NCBI GenBank assembly: GCA_030695565.1
Contig: JAUYRZ010000083.1
Coordinates: 32,047 to 96,046, forward strand
Direction: 5' to 3'
Length of the DNA: 64,000 nucleotides
Origin: Archangium sp.
GTDB lineage: Bacteria; Myxococcota; Myxococcia; Myxococcales; Myxococcaceae
Position numbers and translations under genes: made by a program. The number at the start of each line of letters is the position of its first letter. Within the stretch, counting starts at the first letter, position 1. Shown here one piece after another: positions 1 through 10,658 of this stretch. The notes below the pieces were generated by a model. The model saw only the letters and a program-made list of their open reading frames with translations, was not told the origin of the DNA and did not search any database.

Positions 1-2
1 TG

Positions 3-1439
3 ATCTTCTGGGTGGCCATGCCCGTGTTGATCGCGGCGCTGGGGAACTACCTCATTCCCCTGATGATCGGCTGCGACGACATGGTGTTCCCGCGGCTCAA
101 CCGCTTGAGCTACCAGATCTTCCTCGTCAGCGTGATCGTGCTCATCGCCTCGTTCTTCGTCGAAGGCGGTGCCTTCGGTGGCGCGTGGACGAGCTACCCC
201 CCGCTGTCGGCCAAGGCCCAGTACAACCTGACGCCGTTGGGGGCGCCGATGTGGCTGTTCGCCGTCGCGCTCGAGTTCGCCGCCTTCCTCATGGGCGGCA
301 TCAACTTCGTCACCACGGTGATGAACAGCCGCGCGCCGGGCATGAAGATGTTCGACGTGCCCATCGTGGTCTGGTCGATCATCATCGCGTCGATCCTCTT
401 CATGGCCTCGGTCGGTCCGTTGATCGCAGGCGCCGTGATGATGCTGTTCGATCAGACCCTGGGGACCGCGTTCTTCGACCCCAACAAGGGCGGAGACCCG
501 GTGCTCTGGCAGCACCTCTTCTGGTTCTTCGGTCACCCTGAAGTGTACGTGGTGATGTTGCCGGCGATGGGCATCGTGGCCGAGGTGATCGCCACCTTCA
601 GCCGCAAGAAGCTCTTCGCCTACAAGACGGTGCTCTACACGATGATCGGCACCGGAGCGCTCTCGTTCTTCGTCTGGGCGCACCACCAGTTCATCGCCGG
701 CATCGACCCGCGCATGGCGAACATCTTCAGCGTCACCACGCTGCTGATCTCGATCCCCGTCGCCGAGATGCTCTTCGTCTACATCGCCACGCTGTACGGC
801 GGCTCGATTCGCCTCACCACGCCGATGCTCTGGGCGCTGGCGTTCATCGGCGAGTTCCTGCTCGGCGGCGTGACCGGCATCTTCCTGGGCTCATCGGGCG
901 CCGACATCTACTTCCACGACACGTACTTCGTGCTGGCGCACTTCCACTACACGTTCTTCCCGATCGCCTTCATCGCGGTGTTCGCGGCGATGACCTACTG
1001 GTTCCCCAAGATGTTCGGCCGGTACATGAACGAGGCGTGGGGCAAGGTGCACTTCTGGGGCACCATCGTGTCCTTCAACTTCATCTTCATTCCGCTCTTC
1101 CTGCTCGGCGCGCGCGGCGATCACCGCCGCATCTTCGACTACACGCACTTCCCCGACCTGATGAAGCCGGGCATGCAGGATCTGCGAATCTTGGCGACGC
1201 TCTCGCTGGTGGTGCTCCTGTCGTTCCAGGTCATCTTCCTGGTGAACTTCTTCCTGAGCATGGTGAAGGGCGAGAAGGCCCCCGCCAACCCGTGGAAGTC
1301 GAACACCCTGGAGTGGGTCGCGCCGTCGCCCCCGCCCCACGGCAACTTCCCCGAGGGTCTGCCCACTGTGCACCGTGGGCCGTACGAATACAGCCACCCC
1401 GATCGCCAGGATGACTACTGGCCGCAGAACGCGAGCTGA
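3..1439 (+). CDS. ctaD: Cytochrome c oxidase subunit I (haem-copper oxidase), 5' end outside window
   Basis: This is the catalytic subunit of an A-type haem-copper oxidase, an inner-membrane protein that reduces O2 to water and pumps protons. The reading frame is already open at base 3, so the N terminus lies upstream. About 478 residues remain of a family usually near 550. Visible hallmarks are the HPEVY motif near base 534 (CuB histidine, cross-linked tyrosine and the proton-channel glutamate), the CuB pair HH near base 681, and the H-x-H haem ligands in LAHFHY near base 939. Multiple hydrophobic helices fill the rest. It is followed after 5 bases by subunit III, so subunit II is probably just upstream. 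The family call is secure; the full start cannot be seen. Confidence 0.96.
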   Translation: MFWVAMPVLIAALGNYLIPLMIGCDDMVFPRLNRLSYQIFLVSVIVLIASFFVEGGAFGGAWTSYPPLSAKAQYNLTPLGAPMWLFAVALEFAAFLMGGINFVTTVMNSRAPGMKMFDVPIVVWSIIIASILFMASVGPLIAGAVMMLFDQTLGTAFFDPNKGGDPVLWQHLFWFFGHPEVYVVMLPAMGIVAEVIATFSRKKLFAYKTVLYTMIGTGALSFFVWAHHQFIAGIDPRMANIFSVTTLLISIPVAEMLFVYIATLYGGSIRLTTPMLWALAFIGEFLLGGVTGIFLGSSGADIYFHDTYFVLAHFHYTFFPIAFIAVFAAMTYWFPKMFGRYMNEAWGKVHFWGTIVSFNFIFIPLFLLGARGDHRRIFDYTHFPDLMKPGMQDLRILATLSLVVLLSFQVIFLVNFFLSMVKGEKAPANPWKSNTLEWVAPSPPPHGNFPEGLPTVHRGPYEYSHPDRQDDYWPQNAS

Positions 1440-1444
1440 CCGCC

Positions 1445-2026
1445 ATGAGCTCTTTCCCCAGACCCATCGCGACGACCCGAAGTGTCACCGGCATCTCCAC
1501 GGGCAAGCTGGCCGTGTGGTGGCTGATCGCTTCTGAAATCGTCATCTTCGGCGGCGTGCTCGGCAGCTACCTGATGCACCGCATCGGGCACCCGGAGTGG
1601 GCCAGCCAGGCCGCGCACACCAACACCGTGTTCGGCGCGGTGAACACCTTCGTGCTGCTGACCTCGTCGCTGTTCGCCGTGATGGCGCACCAGGCGGCGG
1701 ATCAGAAAGACGGCAAAAAAGCCGCGAAGTTTCTCTACCTGACCACGCTGGGCGCGGTGATCTTCTTGATCATCAAGTCGGTGGAGTGGACCGGCGAAAT
1801 TCAGCACGGGTTCACCATCACCTCGCACACCTTCTGGTCGTTCTATTACACGGCCGCCGGCATCCACGGCGTGCACGTGATCGTCGGCGCCATCATCATG
1901 CTGGTGATCGCCAACGACGCGCGCAAGGGCATCGACCTGCAGCGCGTCGAGGCGGTGGGCCTGTACTGGCACTTCGTCGACATCGTGTGGATCTTCCTCT
2001 TCCCGCTTCTCTACATCGCCAAGTGA
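1445..2026 (+). CDS. ctaE: Cytochrome c oxidase subunit III (first copy)
   Basis: This 193-residue membrane protein has about five hydrophobic helices, the size of the short bacterial subunit III rather than the seven-helix mitochondrial form. The segment FWSFYYTAAGIHGVHV, with the conserved HGxHV signature, and the C-terminal YWHFVDIVWIFLFPLLY are typical of the family. Subunit III stabilises the catalytic subunit in the inner membrane. The ATG follows the subunit I stop by 5 bases, so the two are co-transcribed. A second, different subunit III lies two genes downstream. Confidence 0.93.
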   Translation: MSSFPRPIATTRSVTGISTGKLAVWWLIASEIVIFGGVLGSYLMHRIGHPEWASQAAHTNTVFGAVNTFVLLTSSLFAVMAHQAADQKDGKKAAKFLYLTTLGAVIFLIIKSVEWTGEIQHGFTITSHTFWSFYYTAAGIHGVHVIVGAIIMLVIANDARKGIDLQRVEAVGLYWHFVDIVWIFLFPLLYIAK

Positions 2027-2035
2027 GCCGCCAAC

Positions 2036-2446
2036 ATGTCCGCTGACGCCACGACTCCTCATGACGCTGCGCACGGCGGCGGTCACACCACGCACCACTA
2101 CCCCTACGTGAAGATCTGGGGCGTGCTGCTGGTGCTGCTCGCGCTGTCGGTCATCGGCCCCATGCTGGGCCACCCGATCGTCACGCTGCTGACGGCCTTC
2201 GGCATCGCCTTTGTAAAGGCGTTCATCGTCATCAAGTACTTCATGCACCTGACGGTGGAGAAGAAGTACATCGGCTTCCTCCTCCTGGTGATGATCGCGT
2301 TCATGCTCGTCTTCGTCGGCGGCGTCTCGCCCGACGTGATGAAGCACGAAGGCCAGCGCTGGGTGAACACCGCGGCGCAAGACGTGGTCACCAAGGGCCT
2401 GGCGGCTGACAAGGCCGCTGAAGGTCACGAGGGCAAGCACGAGTGA
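2036..2446 (+). CDS. ctaF: Cytochrome c oxidase subunit IV (caa3-type small subunit)
   Basis: This 136-residue protein has a His-rich N terminus and three hydrophobic helices (residues about 25-45, 50-68 and 75-97). The stretch AFVKAFIVIKYFMHL is characteristic of the prokaryotic cytochrome c oxidase subunit IV family. It probably helps assemble or stabilise the oxidase in the inner membrane. It sits 9 bases after subunit III and overlaps the next gene by one base (TGATG), which suggests translational coupling. The function is inferred from family and neighbours. Confidence 0.85.
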   Translation: MSADATTPHDAAHGGGHTTHHYPYVKIWGVLLVLLALSVIGPMLGHPIVTLLTAFGIAFVKAFIVIKYFMHLTVEKKYIGFLLLVMIAFMLVFVGGVSPDVMKHEGQRWVNTAAQDVVTKGLAADKAAEGHEGKHE

Positions 2447-3039
2447 TGGCTGAAGGCGCCACGGTGACGCGTCTCCCCGAGAGGACGAAACGTCCTCCCG
2501 TCATCTCCAGCGCCGTGCTCGGTACGTTGTTCTTCATCGTGGCCGAGGTGATGTTCTTCTCGGGCGCCATCTCGGCGTTCACCATCAGCCGCTCCGGTGC
2601 GTTGCCCGGAACGTGGCCGATGCCGGGGCAGCCGCGGTTGCCCGCTGAAGCGACCATGCTCAACACGGCGCTGCTGCTGCTCAGCGGCATCGTGTTGGTG
2701 GTGGCGCACCGGCTGTACCGCAAGCAGAACCCCATCGCGCACTGGGTGACCCTCTGTGCGTGGGCGCTCGGCGCCGGTTTCGTCGGGCTGCAGGGCGTGG
2801 AGTGGGCAGGCCTGCTCTCCCAGGGCCTCACGCTGACTTCGAGCCCGCTGGGCAGTTTCTTTTATTTGATCGTCGGCTCGCACGCGGTGCACGCCGTCGT
2901 CGCGCTCATCGCGCTGGGCGTTGCGTGGTTGCAGATGGCGCGCAACAAGCTGGCGCCGGGCCTGTTCTTCGGCGCGCAGACCTTCTGGTACTTCGTGGTG
3001 CTGCTGTGGCCCATCATCTACCTGCGGGTGTATTTCTAA
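2446..3039 (+). CDS. Haem-copper oxidase subunit III, second copy
   Basis: This 197-residue protein has five hydrophobic helices and the subunit III features SHAVHAVVAL and FWYFVVLLWPIIY. It is clearly related to, but diverged from, the gene at 1445-2026. The ATG at 2446 overlaps the upstream stop; a GTG one codon earlier is also possible. Two subunit III-like proteins flanking subunit IV may mean that the oxidase carries both, or that they serve alternative assemblies. It overlaps the next gene by one base (TAATG). Confidence 0.87.
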   Translation: MAEGATVTRLPERTKRPPVISSAVLGTLFFIVAEVMFFSGAISAFTISRSGALPGTWPMPGQPRLPAEATMLNTALLLLSGIVLVVAHRLYRKQNPIAHWVTLCAWALGAGFVGLQGVEWAGLLSQGLTLTSSPLGSFFYLIVGSHAVHAVVALIALGVAWLQMARNKLAPGLFFGAQTFWYFVVLLWPIIYLRVYF

Positions 3040-3260
3040 TGACGCGTGTGACTTCACTGCTGCTTGCGCTGCTGGCTTCCCCCGCCTTCGCCTGCGCGGT
3101 GTGTGGAGCGGGTGAAGACGATCCGTCGCGCACCTCGTACATCGGGATGACCATCATCATCTCGTTGCTCCCGCTGGGCATGCTGGGCGGCATCGTGGGC
3201 TACGTGTTCATGAAGTCGCGTGAGCCGGCGCCCACCGAAGCAGACAGGGTCGAGCCGTAG
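3039..3260 (+). CDS. Small exported/membrane protein with CxxC, oxidase-operon associated
   Basis: This 73-residue protein starts at an ATG that overlaps the subunit III stop. It has a signal-like N terminus ending near ASPAFA, then CAVCGAGEDD, in which the two cysteines are spaced C-x2-C, then one transmembrane helix (about residues 35-58) and a short charged tail. The CxxC placed outside the membrane could bind copper or undergo thiol exchange during oxidase assembly, which is my inference. No named family is recognised. The exact one-base overlap with subunit III supports it as a real member of the operon. Confidence 0.72.
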   Translation: MTRVTSLLLALLASPAFACAVCGAGEDDPSRTSYIGMTIIISLLPLGMLGGIVGYVFMKSREPAPTEADRVEP

Positions 3261-3292
3261 CCGTCGCCCCTCCTTGTGGACATAATGGCCAT

Positions 3293-3565
3293 ATGGACGT
3301 CTCCGTCAGAAAGCTGAAAGACAACCTCAGCGCGTACCTTCGACGCGTTCAGGCTGGCGAGCCCGTCATCGTCACCGACCACGGGCGGCCGGTCGCTGCG
3401 TTGGTCTCGCTCTCGCCCCAGGCTGACTCTCCCTCCGAACGGCTCGCGCAGCTCGAGGCGTCGGGTGAAGTCACCGCACCGACCAGCACCGTCTTCGAGA
3501 AGGTGAAGCGGTCTCGCGTGCGAGGCAAGAGTGTCTCCAGCACGCTGCTGAGCGACCGCGGGTGA
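3293..3565 (+). CDS. vapB: Type II antitoxin, Phd/YefM-like
   Basis: This 90-residue protein starts MDVSVRKLKDNLSAYLRRV followed by GEPVIVTDHGRPVAALV, the textbook N-terminal DNA-binding and dimerisation region of the Phd/YefM antitoxin fold. The C-terminal third is charged and probably wraps the toxin. It overlaps the PIN-domain toxin by 4 bases (GTGA). Such antitoxins usually bind their own promoter, so the 32-base gap at 3261-3292 may hold an operator. The pair sits between oxidase genes and the SCO chaperone, an unusual place for it. Confidence 0.88.
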   Translation: MDVSVRKLKDNLSAYLRRVQAGEPVIVTDHGRPVAALVSLSPQADSPSERLAQLEASGEVTAPTSTVFEKVKRSRVRGKSVSSTLLSDRG

Positions 3566-3993
3566 TTCACTTTCTCGACTCGAGTGCCCTCGTGAAGCGC
3601 TACGTCGAGGAAGAAGGGAGCGCGGTGATCGCGCTGCTCTTTCGTGGGAAGAAGATGCTCGCGGTCAGCCGCCTGGCTGAGGTCGAAGTGCCCCTCGCCC
3701 TGGCGAAGCGCGCCCGGCGGGGCGACTTGAAGGAGGCGGAGGCCCGCGCCCATGGTGAGCACGTGCTCCGAGACCTCAAGAGCATGCGGGTGGCCGAACT
3801 TCGCCAACGCACGTTCGAACACGCCCGCGAGCTCGGTTGGGCTCATGGGTTGCGTGCGTACGACGCGCTTCAGCTCGCTTCCGCCAGCCGCTTGAAAACC
3901 GAGACGGGCATGTCGCTCACGTTCTGGTGCGCCGACGAGGGCCTCAATCAGGCCGCCCGCGACGAGGGACTTCGGGTAGGGCTGCTCTCGTGA
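3562..3993 (+). CDS. vapC: PIN-domain toxin (VapC family ribonuclease)
   Basis: This 143-residue PIN-domain protein starts at a GTG inside the antitoxin stop. Candidate metal-binding acidic residues are D6 (in FLDSSALVK), E40 (AEVE), D101 (AYDALQLA) and D125 (CADEGL), giving the four-acid pattern of active Mg-dependent RNases. VapC toxins cleave specific RNAs, often tRNAs, when the antitoxin is lost. It overlaps the downstream SCO gene by 4 bases (GTGA), so translation of the copper chaperone may depend on translation of the toxin. Confidence 0.9.
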   Translation: MIHFLDSSALVKRYVEEEGSAVIALLFRGKKMLAVSRLAEVEVPLALAKRARRGDLKEAEARAHGEHVLRDLKSMRVAELRQRTFEHARELGWAHGLRAYDALQLASASRLKTETGMSLTFWCADEGLNQAARDEGLRVGLLS

Positions 3994-4598
3994 GCCCCGA
4001 AGCAAAGAAGCCGTTCTGGAAGAACCCCTATTTGATCGGGTTTCTCATCGGAGCGACCTTCCTCACCATTCTCCCGTTCATGCAGCGCCAGTTCCTCAAG
4101 GCGCCGCCGCCGCTGCGCCAGCTCACCGCGTGGGATGTGCCCTCGTTGAGCGGCGCCCCGGTCTCCACCGCGGCGCTGACGGGCAAGATCGTGTTGGCCA
4201 CCACCGAGGTGGGTATCTGCGACCTTGCCTGTCTCGAGCGCCAGAAGACCTTCGGCCTCGCCGTGCGCCACGTGGACGATCTGGGCGACAAGGTGGTGCT
4301 GGTCACCCTGGTCGGCGAGCAGGCCACCGCTGGCCTTGCCGAGCTGATCCAGACCGCCACGCCTGCCTGGCGCTTCGCCGGCGGCACCGATGCGCACCTC
4401 GAGCCGCTCTTAGGCCAGCTGCAGGTCGGCCTCGACCAGTTCCTCGAGCCGCCGAGCGCGAACTTCGCCAAGGCCCACGTGATCGTGCTGATCGATCAGA
4501 ACGATGCGGTGCGCGGATATTGGATGAACGACGGGGCGGGGCGCGGAAACTCCATCAACGCAGCCCGGCTGCTGGCCAAGCACGGCCCCAACCCCTGA
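3990..4598 (+). CDS. SCO1/SenC-type copper chaperone for cytochrome oxidase
   Basis: This 202-residue protein begins at a GTG overlapping the toxin stop. It has one N-terminal membrane anchor (residues about 14-30) and a periplasmic thioredoxin-fold domain. The CxxxC copper site is present as C77-DLA-C81, and a late histidine in KAHVIVLIDQND matches the third copper ligand position of SCO proteins. SCO proteins deliver or reduce copper for the CuA site of oxidase subunit II. Its place between the oxidase and act genes fits that role. The GTG start is chosen because no other start precedes the membrane anchor. Confidence 0.85.
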   Translation: MSPEAKKPFWKNPYLIGFLIGATFLTILPFMQRQFLKAPPPLRQLTAWDVPSLSGAPVSTAALTGKIVLATTEVGICDLACLERQKTFGLAVRHVDDLGDKVVLVTLVGEQATAGLAELIQTATPAWRFAGGTDAHLEPLLGQLQVGLDQFLEPPSANFAKAHVIVLIDQNDAVRGYWMNDGAGRGNSINAARLLAKHGPNP

Positions 4599-4628
4599 AC
4601 CGCAACCAGAAGTGAGCGCTGGCATCAG

Positions 4629-4647
4629 CTGCACTCGATGTGTGCAG
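4629..4647. promoter_or_regulatory. Dyad in the 132-base gap before actA, possible operator
   Basis: The gap at 4599-4730 holds a perfect 6-base inverted repeat, CTGCAC and GTGCAG, separated by 7 bases. It lies about 85 bases upstream of actA, where a separate promoter for the act genes would be expected. The actA ribosome-binding site AAGAGG is at about 4717-4722. That the dyad is an operator is inference; a dyad this short can occur by chance. Confidence 0.3.
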
Positions 4648-4730
4648 TCGACGCTTCAAGCGCTCGGAAATAGATGTTGTTCCCGCAGCACGGATTCGGT
4701 ACGTGCCGCCACCTCCAAGAGGTCGACACC

Positions 4731-5459
4731 ATGGCTCAGATTTTTCCCCGGTGGACCAATCAGACTCCCCGGCTCATCACCATCGGCGGCCTCCTAGGGC
4801 TCGCTGCGCTGATCTTCGCGGTCTACTGGTGGGCGTCGCCGTACCACACCGACGTCGGCTATCAGCCCAAACAACCCGTCGCGTACAGCCACGCGCTGCA
4901 CGCAGGCGAGCTGAAGATGGACTGCCGCTACTGCCACGTGAACGCCGAGCGCGGCGCTTCTGCCGGTGTTCCTCCGACCGCGACGTGCATGAACTGCCAC
5001 GCCCAGGTGAAGAAGGGCTCGGAGCAGCTCAAGCCCGTCTACGACTCGTGGCTCGACGGCAAGGGCGACAAGAGCATCGAGTGGGTGCGCATTCACAAGC
5101 TGCCCGACTACGCGTACTTCAATCACTCGGCGCACGTGGCGCTGGGCGTCGGTGAGAACCGCGCCGCCATCGGCTGCGAGACCTGCCACGGCCGAATCGA
5201 CCAGATGGTGGTCGTTCGCCAAGATCAGCCGCTCTCCATGGCCTGGTGCATCGACTGCCACAGCAACCCGGGCCCGAACCTGCGCCCCACCGACGCCGTC
5301 ACCAAGATGGGCTGGAGCGCCGACCTCGACTGGCAGGAGAGCCAGAAGCGCATCGCCCTGACGCTCAACCCTCCGGGCTCGTTGTCGGGCGCGCAGAAGT
5401 TCGTCGACGGCCAATACAAAACGTATGCGACGGCCGGCTGTACCGGCTGCCACCGCTGA
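4731..5459 (+). CDS. actA: Alternative complex III subunit A, pentahaem cytochrome c
   Basis: ActA is a membrane-anchored multihaem cytochrome c of alternative complex III, which oxidises quinol and reduces cytochrome c. The 242-residue protein has one N-terminal transmembrane helix (about residues 15-35) and exactly five CxxCH haem-binding motifs: CRYCH 65-69, CMNCH 86-90, CETCH 149-153, CIDCH 173-177 and CTGCH 237-241. The ATG at 4731 is preferred over an upstream in-frame start because of AAGAGG just before it. Gene order actA to actF downstream confirms the assignment. Confidence 0.93.
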   Translation: MAQIFPRWTNQTPRLITIGGLLGLAALIFAVYWWASPYHTDVGYQPKQPVAYSHALHAGELKMDCRYCHVNAERGASAGVPPTATCMNCHAQVKKGSEQLKPVYDSWLDGKGDKSIEWVRIHKLPDYAYFNHSAHVALGVGENRAAIGCETCHGRIDQMVVVRQDQPLSMAWCIDCHSNPGPNLRPTDAVTKMGWSADLDWQESQKRIALTLNPPGSLSGAQKFVDGQYKTYATAGCTGCHR

Positions 5460-5480
5460 AGCTGTGAAGGAGCGAAAGTC

Positions 5481-8400
5481 ATGAAGAAGGATCCTTACGC
5501 GCCGCTTCGCGACTCGATGACGCAGCAGCCGGAGTACTGGCGCTCGCTCGAGCACCGCAGCAATGACGAGTCGGTCAGCAAGACGGTCGACCTCGAGTTC
5601 CCCACGGGCATCACCACGCCCTCAGGCTTCAACCGCCGAGACGCGATGAAGCTGGCCGGCGCGTCGCTCGCGCTGGGTTCACTTGCGGGCTGCGAGAAGC
5701 TGCGCCGCGACCCCGAAGAGATTCTTCCCTTCGTGCGCGCCCCCGAGAAGTACGTCGCCGGCAACTCGCTGCTGTACGCGACCGCCGCCATGCGCTCCGA
5801 AGGTGCCATCGGCCTGCTCGCCGAGCAGAACGACGGCCGCCCCACCAAGCTCGAGGGCAACCCGCTGCACCCCTCGACCCTGGGCGCGAGCGACACCTGG
5901 GCCCAGGCCGAGATCCTCAAGCTCTACGACCCCGAGCGCGCCAAGTCGCCGCTCAAGGCCGGCGTCGCCGCCAAGTGGGAAGAGTGGGATGCGTTCGCCA
6001 AGGAGAAGCTCGCCCAGCACGTGACCGATCAGGGCAAGGGCCTGGCCTTCCTCGTCGAAGAAGAGTCGGGCCCCACCTTCGAGCGCCTGCTGGCGAAGCT
6101 GCCCCAGGCGAAGGTCGTGCGCTTCGACCCGCTCGCGCCTGACAACGCCATCCAGGGCGCGCAGCTCGCGTTCGGCCCCGGCGCCCGCGCGCACTACGAC
6201 CTCGCCACCGCGAAGGTCGTCTTCTCGCTCGAGTCCGACTTCCTCCTCACGGGCCCCGATCACCTCAAGCTGGCGCGCCAGTTCGGTGCGACCCGCGCGG
6301 TGCACAAGCAGGAAGACGCCTCGAAGATGATCCGCCTGTACGTGGCGGAGGCCGGCTTCAGCAACACCGGCACCAACGCCGATCACCGCGTGCGCATCAG
6401 CTCGGCCGAGGGCGTCAACGTGCTCAAGGCCCTCGCGTCGGAGCTCGGGCTGACCGACCTCGCCGCGGGCGGCGCGCAGCTGAGCGACGTGCAGAAGAAG
6501 TTCGTGGCGGGCCTCGCGAAAGACCTGACCGCGAACAAGGGCACCTCGGCGATCTTCGTCGGAGAGCGCCAGCCGGCCGCGGTTCACGCGCTCGGTCACG
6601 CCATCAACGCCGCGCTGGGCAACGTGCCCGCGACGATGAAGGTCAGCTTCTCCGAGGCGCCCGTCGCGCGCGTCGGAATGCACGAGCAGCTCGAGGCGCT
6701 GGTGAAGGGCCTCGGCACCGAGACCACCACCCTGGTCACCTTCGACGGCAACCCGCTCTACACCGCTCCGGGCTCGCTGAAAGTCGGCGAGGCGCTGAGC
6801 AAGGTCACCTTCGTGCACGCCGGCGTGCTCCCCGAAGAATCGGGGCTCAAGGCCACCTGGCACCTGCCCACCGCACACTTCCTCGAGTCGTGGGGCGACG
6901 CGCGTGGTTGGGACGGCACCGCCAGCCTCGTGCAGCCGCTCATTCTCCCGATTCACGGCGCTCGCGCCGCGGTCTCCGTGCTCGCGCAGCTGGTCGGCGA
7001 GGCCGAGACTTCTGATCGCAAGCTGGTCGAGCAGACCTGGCTCGGCAAGCAGGTCGCCGACGTGAAGGCCTGGCGCAAGTCGTTGCACGACGGCGTGATT
7101 CCGAACACCGCGCGCGCTGCTGCAGGCGCCGAAGTGAAGACCGCTGACGTCGTCGCTGCCGTGGCCACCGTGAAGGCCGTGACCGCCACGAAGGACTCGC
7201 TCGAGTTCATCGCGGTCGATGGTCACCTGAAGGACGGCCGTCTCTCCAACGTGTCGTGGCTGATGGAGCTGCCCGACTCGATGAGCAAGCTGTGCTGGGA
7301 CAACGCGGCGATGATCTCGCCTGCGCTCGCCAAGGAGCTGGGCATCGGCAGCGGCGTGGTGAAGAACCGCTACGACGCCGAAGTGGTCGAGCTGAGCGTC
7401 GAAGGCCGCACCATCAAGGCGCCCACCTTCGTGCTGCCCGGCCTGGCCGACTACTCCGTGGTGATGACGCGCGGCTACGGCCGCACCTTCGGCCACGTCG
7501 CCACCGGCGTCGGCACCGACGTGCACCCGCTGCTCGGCACCACCGGCTCGGTGGTGCAGGGGGTGAAGCTCACCAAGACGGGCACGGTGCAGGACCTCGC
7601 CTCGACGCAGGATCACTTCAGTGTCCCAGGCAACCCGCTCAAGGAGCTCTCCTTCGCGCAGATGTCGGCGGCCTCGACCGGCTCGCGTGATCGGGAGCTC
7701 GGCCTCGGCAACCCCGGTGACAGCGCGTACCGCCCGCTGTTCCGCTCGGCGACCGCCAGCACGTACCAGAAAGACGGCGCCGCCTTCGCGCACGTCGGCG
7801 ACATCCCCGCGAACCTGGTCACCCTGGGCACGCCGAAGAACCGCCCCAGCAAGCCCATTCAGCCGCACAGCGAAGTCGTCTACGAAGGCCAGCAGTGGGG
7901 CATGGTCATCGACCTGTCTTCCTGCACCGGCTGCAACGTGTGCGCGATCGCCTGCGTCGCTGAGAACAACATCCCGGTGGTCGGCCGCGAGCAGGTGTTG
8001 CTCGGCCGCGAGATGCACTGGATCCGCGTCGACCGGTACTTCAGCGGTGACGTCGAGCAGCCCCGCGCGCTGCACCAGCCGATGACCTGCCAGCACTGCG
8101 AGAACGCGCCGTGCGAGCCCGTGTGCCCGGTCTCTGCGACGGTGCACGACGAAGAAGGTCTCAACGGCATGGCCTACAACCGGTGCATCGGCACCCGGTA
8201 CTGCGCCAACAACTGCCCCTTCAAGGTGCGCCGCTTCAACTACCTCGACTTCACCCACACGGGCGATTTCTACGTCGAGCCCGAGTGGAAGGAGCGCATG
8301 AAGACGCTCAAGCTGCAGCGCAACCCCGACGTCACGGTGCGCTACCGCGGCGTGATGGAGAAGTGCACCTTCTGCACCCAGCGCATCGAAGAGGCGAAGG

Positions 8401-8639
8401 TCTCTGCCAAGCGCGCGGGCAACGATCGCAAGAAGCTGCCCGACGGCGCGGTGACGCCGGCCTGCGCGCAGGCGTGCCCCACCCAGGCCATCACGTTCGG
8501 CAACATCAACGACCTCGAGTCGCGCGTCGCGAAGCTCAAGCAGAGCGAGCGCAACTACGAGCTGCTGCAGGAACTCAACGTCCGCCCGCGCACCACGTAC
8601 CTCGCGCGCGTTCGCAACGAGAACGAGGAGCTCGCCTGA
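5481..8639 (+). CDS. actB: Alternative complex III subunit B, molybdopterin-like/iron-sulfur protein
   Basis: This 1052-residue ActB fuses a molybdopterin-oxidoreductase-like domain (about residues 80-740) to a ferredoxin-like domain (about 780-1010). Residues 51-57 (NRRDAMK) with the following hydrophobic run and LAGC at 68-71 look like a Tat signal with a lipobox, placing the protein on the periplasmic side. Iron-sulfur cysteines are seen in [31 protein letters not shown] and CAQACP. In known ACIII the molybdopterin-like part carries no cofactor and the clusters transfer electrons. The spacing to actA is 21 bases with a GAAGGAGCG ribosome-binding site. Confidence 0.93.
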   Translation: MKKDPYAPLRDSMTQQPEYWRSLEHRSNDESVSKTVDLEFPTGITTPSGFNRRDAMKLAGASLALGSLAGCEKLRRDPEEILPFVRAPEKYVAGNSLLYATAAMRSEGAIGLLAEQNDGRPTKLEGNPLHPSTLGASDTWAQAEILKLYDPERAKSPLKAGVAAKWEEWDAFAKEKLAQHVTDQGKGLAFLVEEESGPTFERLLAKLPQAKVVRFDPLAPDNAIQGAQLAFGPGARAHYDLATAKVVFSLESDFLLTGPDHLKLARQFGATRAVHKQEDASKMIRLYVAEAGFSNTGTNADHRVRISSAEGVNVLKALASELGLTDLAAGGAQLSDVQKKFVAGLAKDLTANKGTSAIFVGERQPAAVHALGHAINAALGNVPATMKVSFSEAPVARVGMHEQLEALVKGLGTETTTLVTFDGNPLYTAPGSLKVGEALSKVTFVHAGVLPEESGLKATWHLPTAHFLESWGDARGWDGTASLVQPLILPIHGARAAVSVLAQLVGEAETSDRKLVEQTWLGKQVADVKAWRKSLHDGVIPNTARAAAGAEVKTADVVAAVATVKAVTATKDSLEFIAVDGHLKDGRLSNVSWLMELPDSMSKLCWDNAAMISPALAKELGIGSGVVKNRYDAEVVELSVEGRTIKAPTFVLPGLADYSVVMTRGYGRTFGHVATGVGTDVHPLLGTTGSVVQGVKLTKTGTVQDLASTQDHFSVPGNPLKELSFAQMSAASTGSRDRELGLGNPGDSAYRPLFRSATASTYQKDGAAFAHVGDIPANLVTLGTPKNRPSKPIQPHSEVVYEGQQWGMVIDLSSCTGCNVCAIACVAENNIPVVGREQVLLGREMHWIRVDRYFSGDVEQPRALHQPMTCQHCENAPCEPVCPVSATVHDEEGLNGMAYNRCIGTRYCANNCPFKVRRFNYLDFTHTGDFYVEPEWKERMKTLKLQRNPDVTVRYRGVMEKCTFCTQRIEEAKVSAKRAGNDRKKLPDGAVTPACAQACPTQAITFGNINDLESRVAKLKQSERNYELLQELNVRPRTTYLARVRNENEELA

Positions 8640-8640
8640 C

Positions 8641-10124
<1,484 letters not shown>

Positions 10125-10128
<4 letters not shown>

Positions 10129-10658
10129 GCACCAAGCTCTGGGGCGTGCTGGCTCAATACGAGAACCCGCACACCGTCACCAAGGGCTGCGAGGCCGTTC
10201 GTGACGCCGGTTACAGCGAGTGGGACGCCTGCGTTCCGTTTCCCGTGCACGGGCTGGATCGTGCGATGGGTTTGAAGCCCTCGAAGCTGCCGTGGATCGT
10301 GCTGGCCGTGGGCATCGCGGGCAGCAGCGCCGCGTTGTTCTTCGAGACGTGGGCGATGGGCTGGGCGTACCCGATCATCGTCGGCGGCAAGCCGCTCTTC
10401 TCGCTGCCCGCGTTCGTGCCCGTCTGGTACGAGCTCACCGTTCTGTCGAGCTGCGTGACCGCGTTCCTTGCGAACTGGATTCTCAACGGTCTGCCGCGCC
10501 CGCATCACCCGGCCTTCGCCAGCAAGGCGTTCGAGCGCGTCACCGACGATAAGTTCTTCATCATGGTCGAGGCGACTGATCCCAAGTTCGACCTCGAGAA
10601 GACGAAGGCGCTGCTCACCAGCACGGGCGCGACCCTCGTCGAGGAGTTGGAGCCGTGA
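10125..10658 (+). CDS. actD: Alternative complex III subunit D (DUF3341)
   Basis: This 177-residue protein has an N-terminal cytoplasmic domain with [18 protein letters not shown] and [17 protein letters not shown], the DUF3341 signature, followed by two transmembrane helices (about residues 58-78 and 98-122) and a short soluble end. ActD is a small membrane-anchoring subunit of ACIII. It is coupled to actC by a 4-base overlap with a strong AGGAGGT site, and overlaps actE by 4 bases (GTGA). Confidence 0.9.
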
